Below, one piece after another: positions 1 to 6,240 of a stretch of DNA of 6,240 bases (its first letter is position 1; the number at the start of each line of letters is the position of its first letter). The DNA lies in contig JALVXW010000327.1 in the NCBI GenBank assembly GCA_027038155.1, positions 1 to 6,240 of the forward strand, read 5' to 3'. The stretch comes from Sulfurovum sp. Its GTDB lineage: Bacteria; Campylobacterota; Campylobacteria; Campylobacterales; Sulfurovaceae. The position numbers and the translations under genes are program-made. The notes beneath the pieces were generated by a model. The model had not been told where the DNA came from. It saw only the letters and a list, made by a program, of their open reading frames with translations, and made no database searches.

Positions 1-692
1 GTAGGTGTCAAGTGTGAAACCAAAGAGTTAAACAGATACCCCATATACTGCACAATAGACGTAGGGGAGAGTATGACCATAGAGAGTTTACCATCACTGG
101 CACTCAACTGTGAGGAGATGAGTTTGGAAGCAAAAGTATTGTTTGGGTACTCTAGCCCCACAACCCCCACTGCGGAGAGTTTTATCTCATTGGCATTGGC
201 ATCGGTGATTTTCATTTGGGTATGTTGAAGCGTTTTAACCTTTCTTATGGTACGCCAAAATATCTTAATTCTGTCAAAATAGGTTTTCTCTCCCAATGCG
301 GTATCAAACACATCAAGTGGTGGTGCATCTCCTACGACTACTTCTTGTAAAACTACACTGCCATTGGCGTAGAGTACATCTAAAGGTTTTTCTGAAGGGG
401 CTAAAGCAAGTTCCACTGCATCTTCAAGCTTGGAAGGCAAAGCAAAGGTACGCATAAGCTCTTTTTGTTTGGCTGTAGGAATAATGCCTACAGGCAGATT
501 ATTTTGATGAGCAATGGCAAGTACACGTTTTATCTCTTCTACACAACCAGTAACTAAAAAATGGTGTACTGTACGTACATCCAAATCTTCCAGTGCATCA
601 AAAGAGAGGTAAGTTACCTCTTTGGTCTCCAAATAGGCTTTTACCTTGTCTATAAATTCAGTTTCGGTTTCGGTATAAATATAATAAATCAT
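1..692 (-). CDS. Degenerate diacylglycerol-kinase-like protein (3' end outside window)
   Basis: The first 230 residues are visible; the gene continues past the left edge. The region around residues 44-95 aligns by eye with the catalytic domain of diacylglycerol/lipid kinases: PVGIIPTAKQKELMRTFALP (67-86) matches the family stretch that normally reads like LGIIPLGTGNDFAR-LGIP, and it is followed by a LEDAVELAL helix. Residues 192-224 (SSQLSASDGKLSMVILSP and on) resemble the family's C-terminal beta domain, which normally has a 'DDGLLDVVV' strand. The nucleotide-binding GGDGT signature expected near residues 46-51 is missing; LVTGCV stands in its place. The GTGND motif is also changed, to TAKQK. 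Lipid kinase activity is therefore doubtful, and a regulatory or lipid-binding role is possible. The start is ATG at 692. The same frame has a stop (the batD TAG) seven codons upstream and no other ATG/GTG/TTG between, so this start is forced, although no clear Shine-Dalgarno precedes it. It lies 18 nt after batD and is probably cotranscribed. Fold assignment is moderate; function is unknown. Confidence 0.6.
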   Translation of the reverse strand, partial: MIYYIYTETETEFIDKVKAYLETKEVTYLSFDALEDLDVRTVHHFLVTGCVEEIKRVLAIAHQNNLPVGIIPTAKQKELMRTFALPSKLEDAVELALAPSEKPLDVLYANGSVVLQEVVVGDAPPLDVFDTALGEKTYFDRIKIFWRTIRKVKTLQHTQMKITDANANEIKLSAVGVVGLEYPNNTFASKLISSQLSASDGKLSMVILSPTSIVQYMGYLFNSLVSHLTP

Positions 693-710
693 AAAGATAT
701 TATAACCACA

Positions 711-2241
711 CTACCTAAAACGCTCCACCATCTCTTTAAGCTCTTTTTTGTCTATTTGTACATGCTTATCACCGCTCTTTTTGGCATAGAGTTTACGCAC
801 CATCTCTTCTACTTTTGCATCTTCGCTCATATGTCCATAAAGAATTTTAAGCGCTTCACTCTCTTTGTAAGGCTTTGGTTTTTTTGCAGGGATAAACCGT
901 ACCAAATACATTGCCAACACCCCTGCTATAAATGCCAAAAGAAGCATCCACCATGCTACTTTTTTTACCTCTACTTTTTTCTCTACCACTACCTCTTTTG
1001 GCGTAACTGTTTGAGGAAGTTTGGTCTGCACTATACCATTTTTAGATAATGTAGCTGCTGTAGCACTATGTCCTACACTACTGTTTTTAACTTTCACATC
1101 GTACGCTGGGACAGTAAGCGATTTGACCCTATCTGTTTTGGTATCTAACATACTAAATGTACGCTCAGGAATATGAAAATCTGTATCAGAAATAAAGGCA
1201 AAACTTTTTATATAGGTACTATAGAGTTCATTGTTGACTACTTTAGTATCTACCTTGGCATCATCACTATAGACAGTCACTCCATCTATCTCATACTTTG
1301 GAAACTCAAAGTTTTCTAAATTTCCTTTTCCTTCTATTTTCACAGTAAGGTTTACAGGTTTATTGGCTTTTACCTCTTGGGCATCAATATTTGATGTCAC
1401 TTTAAAGTCACCAATAAGGTCTGTATCTTTTGTTTGAGGCAGCACTTCTATCTGAAGTGCATTGGATGTGGTTTGATACCATTTTGTACCAAAAGTGATA
1501 CCAAAGATATCTCTTCTACTTCTATCTGGTACTCCCACTTTCGCACTTGCTGGAGCAATTGTAAAGTTCCCCTCTTTTTGTGCTGTGACAATATAACGCA
1601 CCTCTTGTACCTGATAGTTCCCCTTAATGTAGGCTTTTTTGTCAGCATCTTTTACCACAATAAAGTCAGATAAATCAGGTTGTGTATATTGTACCTCTTG
1701 TGAAAGCTTTACATCATTACGCAAAGAGAAATAGACAGTTACCATAAAAGACTCACCTACACGTACTTTGGTTTTATTTGTATGCATCTGCAAGGTAAAG
1801 AGTGCATTGCCCTGTGTCGTAGGTGCATTAGAGGTAACAACTTTTATCTCTATGGGGTCTGTTTTATATGTTTTGCCAGAGATATTGACCGTATAAGAGG
1901 GAATAGTCATATCATGCTCAGGCACAAACTGTACAATCTTCGTCGTACTCACTTCAGACTTTACAGAACCATTTACCATGCTTATATTACGACTGTTTGA
2001 TGTAGAAGTACCAGTAACTGGTGCTGTACCAACCCTAGAAATACGAGGAAATGCTGCACTTCCACCTGTTGCCTTTATATAAAGTGTGACAGGATTGCCT
2101 TTGACTACTTCTACTGTATCTACTGTGGCTTTTACACCAGCAGCTTGCAGCAGGGTAAATAGTGCATAGTGCATAGTAAATAGTGCTAAAAACAGTTTTC
2201 CTATCTTTTTTAATTTTTCATTTTTAATTTTTAATTCTTTT

Positions 2242-2258
<17 letters not shown>
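711..2258 (-). CDS. batD: BatD, exported oxygen-tolerance (aerotolerance) protein
   Basis: The protein has 515 residues from the chosen start. It has an N-terminal signal sequence (basic n-region LKIKNEKLKK, hydrophobic core around LFLALFTMHYALFTLL, likely cleavage near LQAAG). A long beta-rich extracytoplasmic region of about 390 residues follows, then one transmembrane helix near residues 434-457 (WWMLLLAFIAGVLAMYLV) with a basic stop-transfer (RFIPAKKPKP), and a cytoplasmic tail of about 58 residues. This layout and the position after BatC match the BatD family, which is thought to belong to an envelope complex with BatA, BatB and BatC; its molecular activity is not known. Three ATGs run in a row at 2264, 2261 and 2258. 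The GAAAGG at 2265-2270 abuts the first and stands 6 nt from the third, so 2258 is preferred. It overlaps the end of batC by 17 nt, which suggests translational coupling. The signal-peptide DNA consists largely of heptanucleotide repeats. Confidence 0.88.
2154..2188 (-). repeat. Heptanucleotide tandem repeat, ATGCACT/ATTTACT type x5, in the batD h-region
   Basis: On the plus strand, from low to high coordinate, the units are GGTAAAT, AGTGCAT, AGTGCAT, AGTAAAT, AGTGCTA. They encode LALFTMHYALFT, the hydrophobic core of the BatD signal peptide. They are relatives of the ATTCACT repeat in batC. Confidence 0.88.
2208..2235 (-). repeat. Heptanucleotide tandem repeat, ATTAAAA type x4, in the batD n-region
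   Basis: Minus-strand units are ATTAAAA, ATTAAAA, ATGAAAA, ATTAAAA. They encode the basic stretch LKIKNEKLK in the n-region of the BatD signal peptide. Confidence 0.85.
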
Positions 2259-3107
<849 letters not shown>

Positions 3108-3111
<4 letters not shown>

Positions 3112-4112
3112 TTTAAACCTCCATTGCTCACTGCTCGTTGCCCACTGCTCACTCTTCTTGGCATTGAACTAAATGCTATGAGCAGTAACAAGAGTCCAAG
3201 TCCAAGCGGATAGTAAAAATACTCCACTCTCTCTTTGATGGTCACTGCACCTTGTTGTTGGTTTTTATATTTGCCCCTAATGACATTGACTAACTGCTGT
3301 ATATCTTCTTTTCCGTTACTTGCTACGACGTATGCACCACCATTCTCTTTGGCGAGTTCACCTAGTGCATCATTACGCTGTGTAATGGCAATGGTGCCAT
3401 CTTTTTGTGCCAAAGGTTTACCATTTTCATCGAGTACAGGTGCACCTTTGTCTGTACCTACAAGCACCACATAAAGGTCTATGTTATTAGCTTTAAGTAT
3501 ATCTGCAAAACCTGCGATGGCTTCTTCATCGCCACCATCACTAAAGAGGACCAAAATCTTAGGTTTTTTCTCTTCAAGCAACTTACTTGCCAACTCACCT
3601 AATGCTGCGAAATCCGTAGAACCCATATTAATGTATGAATCATCTACACCATCTACCATCATTTTAAGCGTCTCTTTGTCGGATGAAAAAGGTGCTAAAA
3701 CAAAAGAGCTGTAGGCAAATGCCACCACGCCTATCTCATCACTTGGCATGGCATCAAAAAACTGTGCCATTTTTGTTTTGGCAAAAGTTAAACGGTTGGG
3801 ATAGACATCTTTGCTTCGCATTGAACCAGAGATATCCAATGCCGTAAGCAGCGTCAATCCTTGCACCTCTACCTTTTTATTACCTTTTTCCATTACAGGT
3901 CGTGCTATTGCCACTATCATAAAAAAGATAGCCAATAACATCAAAAGATTACGTACTGTTATTGGCATACTTTCATCAGCAGCAGAGAGACGTTTAAGTA
4001 CCTTCTCATCAAAAACACGAGAAAGTCTCTCTTTATTTGTGCTCACAAGAAATACAAAAATAACAAAAGGAACTGCAAGTGCCCAAAAAAATTGAGGATT
4101 AACAAAACTCAT
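3108..4112 (-). CDS. batB: BatB, membrane-anchored von Willebrand factor A protein
   Basis: The protein has 334 residues, near the usual family length. There are two N-terminal hydrophobic segments (about 7-24 and 53-72, the latter followed by the RPV typical of Bat VWA proteins), a VWA domain (about 86-275) and a C-terminal transmembrane helix (about 301-317). The MIDAS metal site looks complete: D93-I-S95-G-S97, T166 in GSTD, and D182 in LFSDGGDE. VWA domains with this site bind a divalent cation and a protein ligand carrying an acidic residue, which fits partnership with BatA and the TPR protein BatC. The DENGKPLAQKDGT insert (218-230), between the VLVGT strand and the last part of the domain, is typical of BatB. 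SD GAGGAG (4119-4124) stands 6 nt before the ATG, and the batA stop is 1 nt away. The last residues (RVSSGQRAVSNGG) are encoded by AGTGAGC-type heptamers and look like an added tail. Confidence 0.9.
3118..3122 (-). promoter_or_regulatory. Ribosome binding site of batC, made by a heptamer repeat
   Basis: GGAGG lies 6 nt before the batC ATG at 3111. It falls at the end of the AGTGAGC-type heptamer tract, where the last unit has diverged to AATGGAG. The Shine-Dalgarno therefore appears to have been built from repeat DNA. Confidence 0.8.
3119..3153 (-). repeat. Heptanucleotide tandem repeat, AGTGAGC type, 5 units, in the batB 3' end
   Basis: On the minus strand the units read AGTGAGC, AGTGGGC, AACGAGC, AGTGAGC, AATGGAG. 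They encode the BatB tail (around VSSGQRAVSNGG) after the last membrane helix and end in the batC ribosome binding site. The units are imperfect, so the tract is probably older or less prone to slippage than the batC one. Confidence 0.85.
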
Positions 4113-4113
4113 C

Positions 4114-5022
4114 TTATACTCCTCTACTGTTTCTTAAATATACAAAAAGTAACAAACTCAAAATCGCCAAAAAGAGTGGGTAGATATACAAGTATGTATG
4201 TTGCACAATCTTTTTATCGTCTATTTTAGTCGCTTCAAGTTTGTCTATCTCTTCATAAATCTTCTCTAATGCTGTAGCATCTCTTGCCCCATATGCCTTA
4301 CCATGCCCAGCATCAGCCAAAGCTTTAAGGTAAGCACCATTATAATCACGTGCATCCCCTATACCAATAGTATAGAGTTTAATATCTCGTTTCTTAATGA
4401 GATTAATCACATCAGCAAAAGGAATTTTAGACATATTATCCATCCCGTCAGTAAGCAATATGACTATCTTTGACTTTGCCTTACTTTTACTTAAAAGATT
4501 GTAACTCTGCACGATGGCATCATTAATGGCTGTACGTTTCCCCGCTATACCCAATTTTTGCATCTTTGTAATATTGGTCAAAAACTCCTTTTCAAAGGTT
4601 AAAGGTGAGGCAATAAAAGCAATATCTGCAAAAGTCACCATCCCTATACGGTCATTTTTTCTTTTTTTGATAAAATCACCAACCACCTCTTTAACCACTT
4701 CAAACCTAGAACGATACGAAGCATCAAAAGGCTGACGCATTGAATCAGAAGAGTCCAAAACCAATACAATATCACGTCCCTCTTTTTTGGAGTTTGTGTA
4801 AGACTTGGTAATCACCGGTGATGCTAAGGCAATCACGGCTGCAGTAATACCTATCCATTTTAGCCATGTCAAAAGTGAAGAGCTACTATGACCCTGCACC
4901 ATCAACGTTTTTACATGCGGAAAAAAGATAGCCCTACTACGCTCTTTGCACACCTTGGCACAGACAATAAACAAAAATATCACTGCCAATAGATACGGAT
5001 ATTCAAAACTAAACTGACTCAT
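4114..5022 (-). CDS. batA: BatA, membrane-anchored von Willebrand factor A protein
   Basis: The protein has 302 residues from the chosen start, opening with FEYPYLL, a typical BatA beginning (the membrane helix follows the 'P-x-L' stretch). Hydrophobic segments are at about 8-24, 53-71 (ending LASPVI) and 276-296. The VWA domain has a complete MIDAS site: D90-S-S92-D-S94, T164 in GKRTAIND and D192 in LLTDGMDN. It is followed by YTIGIG, the usual VWA core strand in BatA. The family is expected to form a membrane complex with BatB. A longer reading frame starts at ATG 5037 (adding MCRWQ) but has no Shine-Dalgarno; AGG at 5029-5031 stands 6 nt from the ATG at 5022, so this start is preferred. 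It overlaps the upstream gene by 14 nt and ends 1 nt before batB, which implies translational coupling. Confidence 0.9.
   Translation of the reverse strand: MSQFSFEYPYLLAVIFLFIVCAKVCKERSRAIFFPHVKTLMVQGHSSSSLLTWLKWIGITAAVIALASPVITKSYTNSKKEGRDIVLVLDSSDSMRQPFDASYRSRFEVVKEVVGDFIKKRKNDRIGMVTFADIAFIASPLTFEKEFLTNITKMQKLGIAGKRTAINDAIVQSYNLLSKSKAKSKIVILLTDGMDNMSKIPFADVINLIKKRDIKLYTIGIGDARDYNGAYLKALADAGHGKAYGARDATALEKIYEEIDKLEATKIDDKKIVQHTYLYIYPLFLAILSLLLFVYLRNSRGV
4119..4124 (-). promoter_or_regulatory. Ribosome binding site of batB
   Basis: GAGGAG lies within the last codons of batA, 6 nt before the batB ATG at 4112. It is a strong site, which suits stoichiometric production of the BatA/BatB pair. 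Confidence 0.8.
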
Positions 5023-5413
5023 CTGCCACCTGCACATAGAGGTTGAACTGATTACGTGTATCTGCGTCTACTTCATCCACCTCTTTTTTATATTTATATT
5101 TCTCAAGCATAGGCTCAAGCTGCGAAAAGAGCTCTTTTCTTCGTTCATCTGTCGCCAATAATCTTGCATAATGTGTTGCTTCATAGGCTGATTTTTTTGC
5201 ATCTATCCAATCTATTTTTTTAATAGCTTCCAAATATCCCTTTGCGAGGTTTATTCTCCTGTTATCCCACAGTTTTTTCAAGACAAAAAACAATACACCT
5301 ACTGCCAGCAAAACGCCAAAAATGATTAAGCTCCAATAGATATAGTAAGAACTATCGGGAATCTCCAACAAAGGCTTAATGTCTCTTAATTGTGCTGTTA
5401 AATTATTTTCCAT
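5009..5413 (-). CDS. Small single-pass membrane protein, DUF4381-like
   Basis: The protein has 134 residues from the chosen start. The short N-terminal part (TAQLRDIKPLLEIPD) is followed by one transmembrane helix at about 24-45 (WSLIIFGVLLAVGVLFFVL), then a basic, helical cytoplasmic part of about 85 residues. The 'LRDI-x-x-L' motif before the helix, the size and the place between DUF58 and batA match the DUF4381 proteins found in Bat operons; their role is not known. The frame is open up to an ATG at 5455, but those 14 extra codons are encoded by the palindromic repeat and have no Shine-Dalgarno. The ATG at 5413 has GGAG 6 nt upstream and is chosen. The 3' end overlaps batA by 14 nt. The family name rests on context and layout more than on residue identity. 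Confidence 0.72.
   Translation of the reverse strand: MENNLTAQLRDIKPLLEIPDSSYYIYWSLIIFGVLLAVGVLFFVLKKLWDNRRINLAKGYLEAIKKIDWIDAKKSAYEATHYARLLATDERRKELFSQLEPMLEKYKYKKEVDEVDADTRNQFNLYVQVADESV
5026..5031 (-). promoter_or_regulatory. Ribosome binding site of batA
   Basis: AGGTGG on the minus strand lies inside the end of the upstream gene. Its AGG is 6 nt from the ATG at 5022. No such site precedes the alternative ATG at 5037. Confidence 0.65.
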
Positions 5414-5419
5414 ATATTT

Positions 5420-5423
5420 CTCC
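5420..5423 (-). promoter_or_regulatory. Ribosome binding site of the DUF4381-like gene
   Basis: GGAG on the minus strand lies 6 nt before the ATG at 5413 and directly beside the palindromic repeat. It selects this start over the ATG at 5455 inside the repeat loop. Confidence 0.75.
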
Positions 5424-5483
5424 GTAGGGTGGGCATTCCTGCCCACCAATATCATTCAAGGTGGGCAGGAATGCCCACCCTAC
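5424..5483. repeat. REP-like perfect inverted repeat (24-bp arms)
   Basis: The left arm (5424-5447) and right arm (5460-5483) are exact reverse complements, separated by a 12-nt AT-rich loop. Each arm also has a smaller palindrome, GGTGGGCA-TTCC-TGCCCACC, so two small hairpins or one long cruciform can form. The GTAGGGTGGGCA...TGCCCACC type is a common dispersed palindrome in many bacterial genomes, often of REP character and spread by REP-associated tyrosine transposases; that class assignment is inferred. It is much more GC-rich than its surroundings. It fills most of the gap between the DUF58 gene and the DUF4381-like gene, supplies the DUF58 stop codon, and ends next to the GGAG of the following gene. 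No T-run follows on the minus strand, so it is not an intrinsic terminator. Confidence 0.9.
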
Positions 5484-6240
5484 CGCATTCTTTTCATAAG
5501 TTTCAGTGTTGGCTCTTCATGGGTATAGACTTTTGTAAAACGCACACCCTGTTTTTTAAACTGCTTATAGAGTTTTTCATCATTCTCATAGAGTGCTTTT
5601 TTATAACTTTTTAATGTACTGCTGTCTATATTGCCTTCAAAACTCTGTTTTGTCTCCATATCTATAAGTCTAAGATAGCCAAGTTCAGAGGGGTCTTCCT
5701 CAAACTTGTCACGGACGATAACTGCAAAAACATCATGTTTTTTAGCCAACAGTTTTAAATCTATCTCACCCACAAAATCAGAGATGATGAAAAGCAAAGC
5801 TTTCTTTTTTAAACGATTAACAAGTGTCTCTACCAAAACCGTATAGTCTGCCTCTTTTCCTATGGGGTCAAACTCCACTACATCTTCTACTGCTTTGTGT
5901 ACAGAGAAGAGCTTTTTGCTTGGTTTGGAAAACCCATACATTTTATCTGCAAAAATCATATGCGAAAAGAGGTCTGCATTTTTAATGGCTGAAAAACCCA
6001 GTGTTGCCACCGTCTCAGCGATGATGTCAGACTTTTGTTTCACTGTACCAAAATAGGTTGATCCTGAAAGCATAGAGACCACCACTACATTTAACTCTCG
6101 CTCCTCTTTGTAAACTTTGACAAAAGGCTTACCCAGTTTTGCTGTGGTTTTCCAGTCTATCTTACGTACATCATCTCCATAGATATATTCACGCAACTCT
6201 GCAAATTCAAAGCCTTCACCTTGAAAAAGTGATGCATTGT
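5480..6240 (-). CDS. DUF58 protein (VWA-like), 5' end outside window
   Basis: 252 residues and the stop are visible; the start lies beyond the right edge. The family signature is clear: GEGFEFAELREYIYGDDVRK then IDWKTTAK (residues 8-34 of the visible part). Typical DUF58 features also follow later: LFIISDF (149-155), VIVRDKFEEDP (173-183) and LGYLRLIDMETKQSFEG (186-202). A TTG at 6196 could be read as a start, but it is the Leu of the conserved ELREY motif, so the gene is open through the edge. DUF58 proteins are cytoplasmic VWA-like partners of MoxR AAA ATPases in Bat operons. Here the expected MIDAS stretch D-x-S-x-S-M reads M-L-S-G-S-T (56-61), so the metal-ligand Asp appears lost, while the later Asp (154) stays. 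The stop TAG (5480-5482) lies inside the palindromic repeat, so the last residues may have changed when it arrived. Confidence 0.88.
   Translation of the reverse strand, partial: NASLFQGEGFEFAELREYIYGDDVRKIDWKTTAKLGKPFVKVYKEERELNVVVVSMLSGSTYFGTVKQKSDIIAETVATLGFSAIKNADLFSHMIFADKMYGFSKPSKKLFSVHKAVEDVVEFDPIGKEADYTVLVETLVNRLKKKALLFIISDFVGEIDLKLLAKKHDVFAVIVRDKFEEDPSELGYLRLIDMETKQSFEGNIDSSTLKSYKKALYENDEKLYKQFKKQGVRFTKVYTHEEPTLKLMKRMR

Noticed and set aside
657..674. Six-base repeat ACCGAA/ACTGAA x3 near the start of the kinase-like gene (TETETE)
   Set aside because: Only three short, in-frame and imperfect units, explicable as ordinary codon repetition.
699..704. TATAAT on the minus strand just before the kinase-like gene, as a -10 promoter box
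   Set aside because: It is only 7 nt from the ATG and has no convincing -35 element in the batD end. In an AT-rich genome this match is likely by chance.
561..1049. Open frame of 162 codons on the plus strand opposite batD
   Set aside because: It lies antisense to batD and the kinase-like gene, is rich in Phe, Tyr, Cys and His as expected for a shadow frame, and has no recognisable domain or ribosome site.
5414..5455. Longer N-terminus (MILVGRNAHPTEKY) for the DUF4381-like protein
   Set aside because: The extension is encoded by the palindromic repeat and has no ribosome site. ATG 5413 has GGAG at 6 nt.
5424..5483. Palindrome as a Rho-independent terminator
   Set aside because: No U-run follows the stem in the direction of transcription, and the Bat genes continue directly after it.

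Overview
The window is a stretch of a Bat (Bacteroides aerotolerance-type) operon. All genes lie on the minus strand and are tightly packed, so transcription runs from the right edge towards the left. The low-GC composition, the lysine-rich proteins, the gene order and the protein style suggest a Campylobacterota member of the Sulfurovum/Sulfurimonas kind. This is inferred from impression only; no marker gene is present.

In transcription order the genes are: a DUF58 protein cut by the right edge (6240-5480); a small one-helix membrane protein of DUF4381 type (5413-5009); BatA (5022-4114) and BatB (4112-3108), both membrane-anchored von Willebrand factor A proteins with complete MIDAS metal sites; BatC (3111-2242), an exported TPR protein with a very lysine-rich tail; BatD (2258-711), a large exported protein with a C-terminal membrane anchor; and a degenerate diacylglycerol-kinase-like protein (692-1) that runs off the left edge. 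Junctions are overlaps of 4 to 17 nt or a 1-nt gap, except a 66-nt gap filled by a palindromic repeat (5424-5483) and an 18-nt gap before the last gene. A MoxR-type AAA ATPase usually precedes DUF58 in such operons and would lie just outside the window to the right. No promoter or intrinsic terminator is visible.

From family knowledge, the cytoplasmic DUF58 and MoxR proteins would work with the membrane-bound BatA/BatB pair and the periplasmic BatC/BatD proteins as an envelope complex tied to stress or oxygen tolerance. Its biochemical activity is not established.

The unusual layer is repeat DNA placed at the gene junctions and used as coding sequence. Heptanucleotide tandem repeats encode the signal-peptide core of BatC (ATTCACT x4), both the basic and hydrophobic parts of the BatD signal peptide (ATTAAAA-type x4 and ATTTACT/ATGCACT-type x5), and the C-terminal tail of BatB (AGTGAGC-type x5, which also yields the batC Shine-Dalgarno). 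The BatB-tail and BatC repeats are partly complementary and could fold into a hairpin whose loop carries the batC ribosome binding site and start codon. A perfect 24-bp inverted repeat of REP type supplies the DUF58 stop codon. Because 7 is not a multiple of 3, unit gain or loss in batC or batD would shift the frame, so the locus has the architecture of a possible phase-variable system.
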